Shown here: in pieces, positions 1-8,572 of the stretch
Position numbering within the stretch: the stretch's first letter is position 1
Layout: each line of letters begins with the position of its first letter
Assembly (NCBI GenBank): GCA_965365285.1
Contig: CBDUBC010000055.1
Location: 1-17,648 of the forward strand
Direction: 5' to 3'
DNA from: JAURDE01 sp965365285
Lineage (GTDB): Bacteria > Bdellovibrionota > Bacteriovoracia > Bacteriovoracales > Bacteriovoracaceae
DNA: 17,648 nucleotides
Notes under the pieces: model-generated
Seen by the model: the letters and a program-made list of their open reading frames with translations, nothing else
The model's database searches: none
Told to the model about the DNA's origin: nothing
Position numbers and translations under genes: made by a program

Positions 1-485
1 ATTTGAAAAGTCGTTAACGTTTTAAGTGCAAATATCGACTTTATTTGAGCAAGAATATCAGATTTATGTTCATTGATTCCATTTTGTCTACTGAGAGACG
101 CTGAGATCGTCAAAAACTGGTCGTCTAGGGTAACAAAGAGGTCTCCTCTTAGTTTAATGAGAGCAATAATCTTTAAAATCGATGGAAGCTGGGCCATCAG
201 GGCCTCTGCCTTATAGAGATCATAATTTTCAAAGCTCGCACTCACTCTACAAGTTTTTAGATAAATCGATCTTTGAATATAGTTTTCGATGAGAGATCGA
301 AAGCTTAGATCCATAAAATTAGTGAGAAAGGGAAGCTCCCTTAAAACAAGAGTCTCTTGACCTTTCTTTTCGTTTTTCAGTTGAGAAATATAAAAATTAA
401 GCTGACCAAGAAAGGGATGTAGGTCTAAATCACTTACAACATAAAGGTCTTCAATAACATTTTTTACTTTCTCTACTGCTTCCAA
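1..485 (-). CDS. Unrecognised protein downstream of fliA (partial, runs off left edge)
   Basis: An open frame of at least 161 codons begins right after the fliA stop and stays open to the window edge. I choose the TTG at 485-483 because an AGGG lies six bases before it and only one codon separates it from the fliA TAG; there is no early ATG in this frame. The visible protein starts LEAVEKVKNVIEDL and looks like a soluble, mostly helical protein with no signal peptide or membrane segment. I recognise no family. Its position as the next cistron after fliA, in the same frame and almost without a gap, implies co-transcription with the flagellar operon, so a motility-linked role is an inference only. 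The C-terminus is outside the window. Confidence 0.6.
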   Translation of the reverse strand, partial: MEAVEKVKNVIEDLYVVSDLDLHPFLGQLNFYISQLKNEKKGQETLVLRELPFLTNFMDLSFRSLIENYIQRSIYLKTCRVSASFENYDLYKAEALMAQLPSILKIIALIKLRGDLFVTLDDQFLTISASLSRQNGINEHKSDILAQIKSIFALKTLTTFQ

Positions 486-488
486 TTC

Positions 489-1274
489 CTACCCTGCTAT
501 ATCTTCTGATGAATCAAACAGATTTTTAAACTTAGCTTTAAGTTTAAGAACTGCTTGAGTATGAAGTTGTGAGACTCTTGATTCAGTTACATCTAGTACC
601 TGACCAATCTCTTTAAGGTTTAGATCTTCATAATAGTAAAGACTTAAAACAAGTCTTTGTTTTTCTGGAAGTGCTCGAATGGCTTCTTTGATCTTTTCTT
701 TGGCATTCTTATAAGCAACTGCACTAAATGGATTTGCTGAGCGATTATTTTCCATTAGACCTGCAATTAGTTTCTTATCGCCTCTATTAAAAGTAGAAGA
801 GTCATCAATATTTAATAGGGATACCGATTTAGCCTTATTGAGAAGGTCATGAAATTCATCCTGAGTGACCTCAAGCTCCTGACACATCTCATCATCTGTC
901 GCTGGTCGACCTAATGACGATTCAAGCTTTGAATAAGTTCTTTCAACAAGCTTTGCTTTTTCTCTAATCGATCTAGGTACCCAGTCTTGTGCTCGAAGCT
1001 CATCTAAAATCGCTCCTCTCACTCTAAATTCTGCGTATGTTTTAAATTTATTATCTCTTGTTGGATCAAATTTTTGGATTGCATCCATCAGACCAATGGT
1101 CCCGCAGGAGATAAGGTCATCAAGTTCTATATTTGAAGGAAGCCTAGCTGCAATCTTTTGAGCAATATATTTTATGAGTGGAGCGTATTCCACAACTATT
1201 TCATCTTTAATCTTAGGATCCACAGTACATCTGTAGTCTTTAAGATTTTTTAATTTTTTGGATAGAGAAGACAT
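489..1274 (-). CDS. fliA: Flagellar RNA polymerase sigma factor FliA (sigma-28)
   Basis: This is a sigma-70-family factor of the FliA/WhiG type that directs core RNA polymerase to late flagellar and motility promoters. The 261 residues match the usual length. Region 2 spans about residues 27-97 and includes LDDLISCGTIGLMDAI and FKTYAEFRVRGAILDELRAQDW. Region 3 follows at about 100-165. Region 4 is at about 198-250, with the helix-turn-helix LKEIGQVLDVTESRVSQLH. Region 1.1 is absent, as in this class. The ATG has AGGAG seven bases upstream. The gene lies 14 bases after flhG and is the penultimate visible gene of the flagellar operon. Two sigma-28-type promoter matches elsewhere in the window (13253-13279 and 16806-16832) are candidate targets. 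No anti-sigma factor FlgM is seen here. Confidence 0.96.
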   Translation of the reverse strand: MSSLSKKLKNLKDYRCTVDPKIKDEIVVEYAPLIKYIAQKIAARLPSNIELDDLISCGTIGLMDAIQKFDPTRDNKFKTYAEFRVRGAILDELRAQDWVPRSIREKAKLVERTYSKLESSLGRPATDDEMCQELEVTQDEFHDLLNKAKSVSLLNIDDSSTFNRGDKKLIAGLMENNRSANPFSAVAYKNAKEKIKEAIRALPEKQRLVLSLYYYEDLNLKEIGQVLDVTESRVSQLHTQAVLKLKAKFKNLFDSSEDIAG

Positions 1275-1288
1275 CTAGGCACTCCTTG

Positions 1289-2194
1289 CTAGGTTTTGAC
1301 CTGAACTTCATGTTCAGTTCTTGGAACCCTAAGACCCAGATTGCATGTTGCTCCAATAGGGGCCAAGGCGGGTAGTCCCAAGTTCTTCTCGACAAAATTA
1401 TTAATTATTTCTAAAAAATCGTTGTGAATTTTAGAAGCGGAATTTTTTAACATATGGCGATCGAAATTATCCATGTTTTCCGAAGATCTTTCGATAGAAC
1501 CTAATATTTGTAGTCGGGTATTCAAGAAATTCTCAACCGTTTCAGAGAGTACTTTGACGATTTTTTGAACCTGTTTTGTTGAAGTCGATTTATTAATAAT
1601 CAAATGGTTATCATGGATTCCATAATCATTTTTCAAAATCTTCATCAGGCTATAAGCATCTGTCAGACTAGATTTGTCAGGATTAACCACCACAAAGCGG
1701 TAGTCGCTGTAGGCATTGAGAGTAAGATTTTCTTTTCTGACGCCCGCTGGACTATCGAGAAAGATAAAGTCGTAGTTTTGCTCCTGCTTCAGCAGTATTT
1801 CTATGATGAATTGATCCAGCTTAAACTCATCTCTAAAAAGCTCTAGGTTTCCATTACAGCCTGGTAAAAGATGAAAAGTCTTTTCTTTATAAAGACATTC
1901 ATCAATCGTCTTTTCTCTTTTCACGAGGGCCTGAAAATCATTATTAACAGGAAGACCTAGTTTAATTGAGGTATTTGAAAGATTATAATCACAGTCGACA
2001 AGAAGAACTTTGTATCCGTTTTCTGCGAGGGTTCTACTTAGCTTTAAGCTAATTGAGCTTTTCCCTACTCCACCTTTGCCACCAGTGATCGAGATTGTTT
2101 TCGCTTTTTTAACTCTAAACTGATTATTGGTAGAAAGTTCATCTTCAAACTTATTGTTTGAAATAAGCCATTCCTGGGCCTTCGTAGTCGACAT
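1289..2194 (-). CDS. flhG: MinD-like ATPase FlhG (FleN/YlxH), flagellar number regulator
   Basis: This is a ParA/MinD-family P-loop ATPase that limits flagellar number and partners FlhF at the cell pole. Of 301 residues, the deviant Walker A KGGVGKS sits at about 40-46, the switch I aspartates in DCDYNLSN at 67-74 (family consensus DADxGLAN), and the Walker B-like LDSPAG at 146-151. ATP binding therefore looks intact. The N-terminal 30 residues should carry the DQAxxLR helix that activates FlhF GTPase, but here the corresponding stretch reads TKAQEWLIS, so that motif is not preserved. The C-terminal tail is helical with a short extra segment after about residue 275. AAGGAG lies five bases before the ATG. 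The gene lies 25 bases after flhF and 14 before fliA. Confidence 0.92.
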   Translation of the reverse strand: MSTTKAQEWLISNNKFEDELSTNNQFRVKKAKTISITGGKGGVGKSSISLKLSRTLAENGYKVLLVDCDYNLSNTSIKLGLPVNNDFQALVKREKTIDECLYKEKTFHLLPGCNGNLELFRDEFKLDQFIIEILLKQEQNYDFIFLDSPAGVRKENLTLNAYSDYRFVVVNPDKSSLTDAYSLMKILKNDYGIHDNHLIINKSTSTKQVQKIVKVLSETVENFLNTRLQILGSIERSSENMDNFDRHMLKNSASKIHNDFLEIINNFVEKNLGLPALAPIGATCNLGLRVPRTEHEVQVKT

Positions 2195-2219
2195 CCTGTC
2201 TCCTTAAAAGATCGAATTT

Positions 2220-3599
2220 TTATTTTAAATTAAAAATTCCGCCTAATACTCTTTCCTTTGATGCGGCTTCTATATCATCTGGAACAACTTCACCAGTTCC
2301 AAAGAACACAAAAGGGATCGCATGCTCTAGTGTTTGTAAGTTAAATAACGCTCCAAAATCTAAACACTGATCAAGATGGTTCACAACTAGACCACTGCAA
2401 ATCTTGGAATATTTATTCACTACTCTTCTATTATAACTCTCACTATTGATTGCTGATAGGGAAAGGAAAACTTGTACCTTATCAAATGATCTCTTTAATC
2501 CTTCCACAAAATTCTTAACATCATTCACATCATTAGGTGAAATTTTATAATCTATAAAAACATTTCTATTTTGCTCAACGGCCTTTCTACACTCCCCAAA
2601 AATTTCTCCTTGGGCATGAGTTCTTCTCACGTCGAGATTAAAAACCTTTTCACTTAGATCGGTTTCTTTTTCAAGACTCGCTGATACTTGTCTTTGAACA
2701 ATAACAGAGTTTTCAACCATGGAACCAAGCTTCATGGTCATAGACGACTGCCCCACAGAAGTTTCACTAATAAGAACGGTTACTACACTATGATTTTCAT
2801 CTGCTTTTGAAAAAAGAGGCATCTCTGTTCTTATTTCCTGTGCCATTTCTCTAAGAGCAAAATCAAAAACAATTTCACTAGAGTTAAGATCTTCTTCGGA
2901 GAGCTCAAAAATAGCCTTTTTAATTAGAAACTGAATATAACTCTCATCAATATCATGTCCAGTCAGATTAACTCTGAGGTGATAAAGTCCAATTGGCTCT
3001 CTTTTTTCAACTTTTTCAACTGCTTGAGATAGCTCGAGAAGCTGAGTTTCCAGTTTTTCAATTCGATTTTCATATTCCAAGTTAGAAGTTGAAGTAGAAA
3101 GAGTTGCAGCAGGAGGAGGCGTTCTTTCCAGTCTTTGTTCAAACTCAGGAGCTGTTTCAATGATTTGCTCTTCGACTTTAGGTGCTTCTGCCTTTCCTAA
3201 AAACTCATCAAGACCGGATTTAATCTTTTTACCGATATCCTTAGCCGATTGAACCTGCTTATTAAGTCCCATTTTTCCATAGCCAGGATTGTTGACTTGA
3301 GCACTTGTATTTTCAGAAACATGACTCGAGTGATTTTCAATCATATTAGAAATATAGCTCGAAGGGGCCTTGTAAAACTTCTCTTTATCCTCAGGAGCGA
3401 GAACATGGTCTACTCTGGCCTTATCCGTATAGTTTTTTTCAGTAATGGCTGCAGTAATTTCAATCTTCTTTTTCTTAAAAGCCCCTTTAAGACCTGCATT
3501 GGTTACGGTTTTTAAGATTATGGCATCAGGTCCAAATTCAGCTTTGATACTCTGTAGTGTTTCTTCAAGAGTTTCACCTTCAAATTTTCTTACATACAT
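2220..3599 (-). CDS. flhF: FlhF-type SRP-family protein with degenerate GTPase motifs
   Basis: FlhF is the SRP-type GTPase that places the flagellum at the pole. Identity rests on the N-terminal B domain (MYVRKFEGETLEETL, then AEFGPDAIIL), the NG-like C-terminal half (about 205-459), the end motif GTGEVVPDDIEAA, and the position between flhA and flhG. A low-complexity, proline-containing linker and a short coiled coil (about 100-200) join the halves. The GTP-binding motifs are eroded. G1, normally GPTGVGKTTT, reads SETSVGQSSM (278-287), losing two glycines and the lysine. G3, normally DTAGR, reads DYKIS (350-354). G4, normally TKLD, reads NHLD (407-410). The frame is intact and the fold pattern retained, so this looks like a maintained pseudo-GTPase, not a decaying gene. 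It starts 2 bases after the flhA stop codon, with GAGG upstream of the ATG. Confidence 0.88.
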   Translation of the reverse strand: MYVRKFEGETLEETLQSIKAEFGPDAIILKTVTNAGLKGAFKKKKIEITAAITEKNYTDKARVDHVLAPEDKEKFYKAPSSYISNMIENHSSHVSENTSAQVNNPGYGKMGLNKQVQSAKDIGKKIKSGLDEFLGKAEAPKVEEQIIETAPEFEQRLERTPPPAATLSTSTSNLEYENRIEKLETQLLELSQAVEKVEKREPIGLYHLRVNLTGHDIDESYIQFLIKKAIFELSEEDLNSSEIVFDFALREMAQEIRTEMPLFSKADENHSVVTVLISETSVGQSSMTMKLGSMVENSVIVQRQVSASLEKETDLSEKVFNLDVRRTHAQGEIFGECRKAVEQNRNVFIDYKISPNDVNDVKNFVEGLKRSFDKVQVFLSLSAINSESYNRRVVNKYSKICSGLVVNHLDQCLDFGALFNLQTLEHAIPFVFFGTGEVVPDDIEAASKERVLGGIFNLK

Positions 3600-3600
3600 C

Positions 3601-5673
3601 TTATAACCTCACAGTTCCCAGCGATCTAATATTTGCATCTGGGCTCAATTCATTATGACTTACAACGATCAGGTTGGGGATAAATTTATCTGTAAGTCGT
3701 TTAAAATGTCCTCGAATTACTGGAGAAGCAAGGACAACCATTTTTTCTCCAATATTAGTTGCCTCTTCTATTCTTTCATTTAAACTTGCCAATATGTTCT
3801 GAGTAATCTTTGGGTCAAGAGATAATTGTTGACCAGCTTCGGTCTGTATTAAATTTCCAGCAATGTTTTCTTCGATTACTCGATCAAGAGTGAAGAGTGG
3901 AATATCACCTTCAGAACCTCGAATGGACTCTGTAATTGTTCTATAAAGAGATTGTCGAACATGCTCCGTAAGAAGATCTGGGTCTTTTAAGCTAGGTCCA
4001 TACTCTCCCAAGGACTCTAAAATGGTTCTTAAATCTCTAATCGAAACTCCTTCTCTTAGTAAATTCTTAAGAACTTTTAGAACTGTTCCTAGCGGAAGAA
4101 TATCTGGAATTAAGTCATCTACCACTTTTGGATAGGTTTCTTTGAAATTCTCTAGGATTCTTGCGAGTTCTTGTCGGCCAAAGAGTTCATAAAGGTTTGT
4201 TTTAAGAATTTCAGTCATATGAGTTGCTATTACAGTTGAAAGATCTACCACGGTGTATCCATTGTACTGAGCATCATCTCTCTTTTCCTCGGTAATCCAG
4301 ACTGCTGGTAATCCAAAAACAGGTTCTACAGTAGATACACCTTCAATTTTTTCAATCACTGAACCTGGATCCATTGCTAAGTAGTGATCTGAAAGGAGCT
4401 CTCCTTTCGCCACTTCTATCCCTTTTATTTTAACAGAATATCCGCCAGGTTTAAGCTCTAAATTATCTTTGATCCTTACAGATGGAATGATCACACCCCA
4501 ATCGGTAACAAACTGTTTACGTATATGAGATATTCTTTCCAATAAATCACCGTTCTGTTCAGCATCGACCAGATTTACGAGACCATACCCAACTTCAAGT
4601 TCAATTAGTTCAAGGTTAAGAAGATCCTCAAGGTTGTCTGGCTTAGACTCCTCTCTGGCAACAATTTCTTTTTGCTGCTCTTTTTTGACTTTTTCGTTAT
4701 GTTTTTCAATTTGATACCCTGCCACGATTAAGATAAACCCGGTAAAAACAAATGGCGTTCCTGGTAGACCTGGAATAACAGAAAAAGTAAAAAGGGCGAT
4801 CGCTGCAGTGATAATCGCTTTTGGATGAACAATAAATTGTTTCCCGACTTGAGAACCTAGAGATGTATCCGACTGGTTTCGAGTGGTTATAATACCGGCA
4901 GCAGTTGAAATAATAAGAGCTGGAATCTGAGAGACAAGACCATCCCCGATCGTTAATAGAGTAAAGATCTTTGCGGCTTCTGTAGCAGCTAAGTTATTTT
5001 GAACAACCCCAACAATAATACCACCTAAAATGTTGATCCCAGTGATCATAATACCAGCAATGGCATCTCCTCTTACGAATTTACTAGCACCATCCATAGA
5101 TCCGTAAAAGTCTGCTTCTTCTGCAATATCTTTTCTACGCTCTTTGGCCTGTGCCTCATTGATAAGACCAGCATTTAAATCCGCATCGATGGCCATTTGC
5201 TTACCAGGCATAGCATCCAAGGTAAATCGAGCAGCAACTTCAGCAACCCTGCCAGCACCTTTGGTGATAACCATGAAGTTGATAATAACAAGGATGATAA
5301 AGATGATGATACCAACAACGTAGTTTCCCTCAACAACGAACTCACCAAAACTTTGAATGATCTGTCCAGCAGCATCTGTCCCTTCACTACCACCTCGAAG
5401 AAGAATGTTTCTTGTCGTGGCAATGTTTAATGCCAGTCTAAAGAGAGTCATTACAAGAAGAACGGTGGGGAATGTAGAGAATTCTAACGGTCTCTTACTA
5501 TAGACACTGATGAGAAGGATAATAATTGATAATGAAAGTGTTAAAGAAAGGAAAATATCCAATAGTGGAGGAGGAATTGGAATAATCATCACACTCATGA
5601 TGATGAGAAGTCCAATCGTTAAAATAAGGTCTGAGCTTTGTTGAAAAATTTTAAATCGTTTAAAAATATCCAT
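3601..5673 (-). CDS. flhA: Flagellar export gate protein FlhA
   Basis: FlhA is the large inner-membrane subunit of the flagellar type III export gate. It forms a nonameric ring, helps use the proton motive force, and receives substrate-chaperone complexes on its cytoplasmic domain. The 690 residues match the family length. The N-terminal half (to about 330) holds roughly eight membrane segments. It contains the FHIPEP cytoplasmic loop at about 141-210, including GRVAEVAARFTLDAMPGKQM, then ADLNAGLI and FVRGDAIAGI. A charged linker (about 330-350) leads to the C-terminal cytoplasmic domain with canonical stretches such as LRTILESLGEYG. Nothing is odd. It is 7 bases downstream of flhB and one base separates its stop from the flhF ATG, so translation is probably coupled. 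Confidence 0.98.
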   Translation of the reverse strand: MDIFKRFKIFQQSSDLILTIGLLIIMSVMIIPIPPPLLDIFLSLTLSLSIIILLISVYSKRPLEFSTFPTVLLVMTLFRLALNIATTRNILLRGGSEGTDAAGQIIQSFGEFVVEGNYVVGIIIFIILVIINFMVITKGAGRVAEVAARFTLDAMPGKQMAIDADLNAGLINEAQAKERRKDIAEEADFYGSMDGASKFVRGDAIAGIMITGINILGGIIVGVVQNNLAATEAAKIFTLLTIGDGLVSQIPALIISTAAGIITTRNQSDTSLGSQVGKQFIVHPKAIITAAIALFTFSVIPGLPGTPFVFTGFILIVAGYQIEKHNEKVKKEQQKEIVAREESKPDNLEDLLNLELIELEVGYGLVNLVDAEQNGDLLERISHIRKQFVTDWGVIIPSVRIKDNLELKPGGYSVKIKGIEVAKGELLSDHYLAMDPGSVIEKIEGVSTVEPVFGLPAVWITEEKRDDAQYNGYTVVDLSTVIATHMTEILKTNLYELFGRQELARILENFKETYPKVVDDLIPDILPLGTVLKVLKNLLREGVSIRDLRTILESLGEYGPSLKDPDLLTEHVRQSLYRTITESIRGSEGDIPLFTLDRVIEENIAGNLIQTEAGQQLSLDPKITQNILASLNERIEEATNIGEKMVVLASPVIRGHFKRLTDKFIPNLIVVSHNELSPDANIRSLGTVRL

Positions 5674-5680
5674 AAATGCC

Positions 5681-6760
5681 TTATCCTAATTTTCTTTTCT
5701 GTTTAAGTTTGTAAACGAAGGCAAGGACCTCTGCTACAGCTTTATAGAGGTCTCTAGGAACAACGGAACCTACTTTAACTGTCTTATATAAAGTTCTCGC
5801 AAGAGGAACATTTTCTACCATTGGTATATTATGCTCTTTAGCAACTTCTCGTATTCGTAACGCCATGAAGTCTGCACCTTTAGCAATTACTTCGGGACTA
5901 ATCATAGTTTTAGGATCATATTTCAAGGCCACACTAAAGTGAGTTGGGTTGGTGACGATAACATCTGCTTCAGGGACATCTTGAATCATTCTTCTATTCG
6001 ATGCTTCTCTCTGAATTATTCTAATCCGTTGTTTAATTTCTGGGTTCCCGTCTTGTTCTTTTTGCTCTCTTTTTGCCTGCTCTTTGGTTTGTCTAAGCTT
6101 TTTATTATAAGAATATTTTTGATACCCAAAATCGGCGACCGCCACGACCACCATTCCCAAAATAATGAGAAAGGAGAGCTTCATAATAATTTCTTTTCCT
6201 TCAACAAATGAATTAATAAACTCATTTTGAAGGAAGCCATTTAAAAGATTTAGGTTATCTCGCATAAAGTAATAAACGATTCCAATAATAATAGAGAATT
6301 TAAAAATCCCTTTAATTGCTTCTACAATGGATCGCATTGAAAAGATTTTCTTAAGGCCTTGAATTGGATTAATTCTCTCTGGTTTAAATTCTAATACTTC
6401 TGGTGCCCATAATGGTCCAAATTGAATCAAATTGGATACAATAGATATCAAAAGAGCAACGAGAAGAATGGGCCCTGCACACATTAGTCCTGTTTCAGCG
6501 GTATACTCAACAAGCTTTTTAAATTCCTTATCTTGGAAGGCCTTTTCAACATCTAAAGTAAGAATCCATGTAATGTATTCAGACATCACTTCAAAGATGT
6601 AAGTCATAGAGAGAATGGTTGCAAGAATACAAGCTGATAATAAAAGAACAGATGTTAGTTCTTTAGAGGAGGCGACTTCACCTCTTTTCCGAAATTCATC
6701 TATCCTATGCTGACTGGGTTCTTCCGTTTTGTCGTCTTGACTGTCGTTTTCTTCGGCCAC
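5681..6760 (-). CDS. flhB: Flagellar export switch protein FlhB
   Basis: FlhB is the inner-membrane export protein whose self-cleavage switches substrate specificity from rod/hook to filament proteins. The 359 residues are normal. The N-terminus carries the family hallmark KTEEPSQHRIDEFRKRGEV (11-29). Four membrane segments follow (about 35-55, 92-112, 150-166, 193-212), then a basic linker with REQKEQDGNPEIKQR. The autocleavage motif NPTH is present at 271-274, in a VTNPTHFSVALKYD context, so the switch should be functional. Eleven bases separate it from fliR upstream and seven from flhA downstream. Confidence 0.98.
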   Translation of the reverse strand: MAEENDSQDDKTEEPSQHRIDEFRKRGEVASSKELTSVLLLSACILATILSMTYIFEVMSEYITWILTLDVEKAFQDKEFKKLVEYTAETGLMCAGPILLVALLISIVSNLIQFGPLWAPEVLEFKPERINPIQGLKKIFSMRSIVEAIKGIFKFSIIIGIVYYFMRDNLNLLNGFLQNEFINSFVEGKEIIMKLSFLIILGMVVVAVADFGYQKYSYNKKLRQTKEQAKREQKEQDGNPEIKQRIRIIQREASNRRMIQDVPEADVIVTNPTHFSVALKYDPKTMISPEVIAKGADFMALRIREVAKEHNIPMVENVPLARTLYKTVKVGSVVPRDLYKAVAEVLAFVYKLKQKRKLG

Positions 6761-6771
6761 TTAATGGTCTC

Positions 6772-7551
6772 CTACTTTAGAAACTGAAACCAGTTTCCTA
6801 AGTTCTGTGCATATAATTTATAACCCACATGAAAAAGCTCTTCGCTACAAGTTAAAAATACGATTAATCCTAGCCCAATATTAACTACAAAGCTCACCAT
6901 CAAAACATTCATCTGGGGAACAATCCTAGTAATAATTCCAAGAACAACCATAATAATGACGTTTGTAAATATTAGGGGCGAGGCCAACATCAATGAGGAT
7001 GTAAAGGCCTTCTTAAAAAAGTCGAGATAAAAAATAGGAAGGTTATTTCCAGCACTCCAATTCGTTACACTAAAATATTCAAAAGAGCTAATAACTCCTT
7101 TAAACATGGGCTGGAGGGCACCAGTTGAAATAACCATAATGAGAATTGTCCATTGAATTAGATTCTCAAAAGGACCTACTTGTTGAGACGCCGTTGGGTC
7201 GAAGTATTTAACCATACCAAATCCTACTTCCTGACTAATGAGAGCACCAGTTCCTAGAAAGATCTGCATAATGGCCTTCACTAGAAAACCTAGGCCTAAT
7301 CCAACGGCCGTATTAAACATGGTGAGGACCCAAAAACTATTTTCGCCAAAATAAGCCATATCCTGATAGATACTTTGAGAGATCAGTGGAAAAAAAGTAT
7401 AAGAAACCATCAAAGTTAAAAGAACCTTAATGATTCCTGGGATATTTTTTTGATCAAAAAGAGGAAGCTGAAGAAAAATAGCAAGTATTCTGGTAAAACA
7501 AAGCCAGAAGGCCACAAGCATATTATGATCAACGACCTGAATTCCTATCAT
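6772..7551 (-). CDS. fliR: Flagellar export gate protein FliR
   Basis: FliR is an inner-membrane component of the FliP5-FliQ4-FliR1 export gate. The 259 residues and six or so hydrophobic segments fit the family. Characteristic segments are the N-terminal FWLCFTRILAIFLQLPLF and the GALISQEVGFGMVKYFDP loop, with NVLMVSFVVNIGLGL near the C-terminus. The ATG overlaps the fliQ stop as ATGA (7548-7551), indicating translational coupling; GGTGATG at the end of fliQ can serve as its ribosome-binding site. Confidence 0.96.
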   Translation of the reverse strand: MIGIQVVDHNMLVAFWLCFTRILAIFLQLPLFDQKNIPGIIKVLLTLMVSYTFFPLISQSIYQDMAYFGENSFWVLTMFNTAVGLGLGFLVKAIMQIFLGTGALISQEVGFGMVKYFDPTASQQVGPFENLIQWTILIMVISTGALQPMFKGVISSFEYFSVTNWSAGNNLPIFYLDFFKKAFTSSLMLASPLIFTNVIIMVVLGIITRIVPQMNVLMVSFVVNIGLGLIVFLTCSEELFHVGYKLYAQNLGNWFQFLK

Positions 7552-7823
7552 CTATGCATCACCATTTGAGGGATATTAATAATAAGATCCTTCGTATAAG
7601 TTGTTAAAGTATCACTCATCCATGGAGCAAAGATAACAATCGCTCCTACGATGATAACGATTTTAGGGATAAAGGATAAAGTCTGCTCATTAATCTGAGT
7701 TACCGCTTGAAAAAGACTTACCAATATACCTATAACCAGAGCTCCAATAAGCATTGGTGATGAAATCAACAGGCCTACCTTAACCCCTTGATTAACAACT
7801 TCGGTAGCAAAACTAAAATCCAT
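7548..7823 (-). CDS. fliQ: Flagellar export gate protein FliQ
   Basis: FliQ is a small inner-membrane subunit of the export gate. The 91 residues form two hydrophobic hairpin segments (about 17-38 and 52-70). They carry the family stretch LVSLFQAVTQINEQTLSFIPKI, seen here in parts as SLFQAVTQI and NEQTLSFIPK. AGGAG lies five bases before the ATG. It follows fliP by 8 bases and overlaps fliR by 4. Confidence 0.97.
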   Translation of the reverse strand: MDFSFATEVVNQGVKVGLLISSPMLIGALVIGILVSLFQAVTQINEQTLSFIPKIVIIVGAIVIFAPWMSDTLTTYTKDLIINIPQMVMHR

Positions 7824-7831
7824 AAAAACTC

Positions 7832-8563
7832 CTAATAAAAGGATCGTAGTAACGACCCTGTGACCAATTGCCAGCCATCTACCAAGACAAAGAGTAATAA
7901 TTTGAATGGCAGGGAAACAACGACAGGGGGAAGCATCATCATCCCCATGGCCATGAGAACAGATGCAACAACCATATCTAGAATTAGAAATGGGATATAG
8001 AGCAAGAAGCCTATTTGAAAGGCCGTCTTGAGTTCAGAAATAATAAAAGCAGGGATAAGAAAATGAATAGGAACCTGACTTAAGTTTTGTGGATAAGTGG
8101 TACCTGTCACATCATAAAAAAGAGCAATATCTTTTTTTCGGACTTGCTTATTCATAAAGCTTCGAAAACTTTTTTCCATATTTGAAAGAGCAGTGGTCGT
8201 ATTAATCTGTTTATTCATATATGGTCTTATAGCATTATCATAGATCTCAGTTCCTGTTGGTTTCATAACAAAAAGACTGAGAAAGATAGCAAGACCAATT
8301 AAGAGCTGGTTTGGAGGTAAGTTCTGAGTCCCTATTGCCTGTCTCATAAAAGAGAGGACCACAATAATTCTTGTAAAAGAGGTACAAAGAATAATAATTG
8401 CCGGGGCCAGAGTTAAAACGGTAAAAAGCACCATGATTTCCATGGTATCGACAAGGTTAGCACCTTGACCAAAATTAATACTTAAGCCAGGAAGCCCAAC
8501 ATTTGTTTGTGCAAATATATTTTGTGAAAAGAATAGAGCAATGAGGGCAAACAAGCTTTTCAT
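7832..8563 (-). CDS. fliP: Flagellar export gate protein FliP
   Basis: FliP is the main subunit of the export gate core. The protein has 243 residues and a cleavable signal peptide of about 18 residues (MKSLFALIALFFSQNIFA), as is usual for FliP. Four hydrophobic segments follow. Conserved stretches include TSFTRIIVVLSFMRQAIGTQ, PPNQLLIGLAIFLSLFVM, LIPAFIISELKTAFQIGF and MGMMMLPPVVVSLPFKLLLF, close to family consensus throughout. AAGGT precedes the ATG by four bases. It lies 9 bases downstream of fliO, whose product helps assemble FliP rings. Confidence 0.97.
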   Translation of the reverse strand: MKSLFALIALFFSQNIFAQTNVGLPGLSINFGQGANLVDTMEIMVLFTVLTLAPAIIILCTSFTRIIVVLSFMRQAIGTQNLPPNQLLIGLAIFLSLFVMKPTGTEIYDNAIRPYMNKQINTTTALSNMEKSFRSFMNKQVRKKDIALFYDVTGTTYPQNLSQVPIHFLIPAFIISELKTAFQIGFLLYIPFLILDMVVASVLMAMGMMMLPPVVVSLPFKLLLFVLVDGWQLVTGSLLRSFY

Positions 8564-8572
8564 AATTACCTT

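Noticed and set aside
1604..1846. Plus-strand open frame of 80 codons opposite flhG
   Set aside because: It lies wholly antisense to a convincing gene, has no ribosome-binding site pattern and its product resembles nothing; it is a shadow frame.
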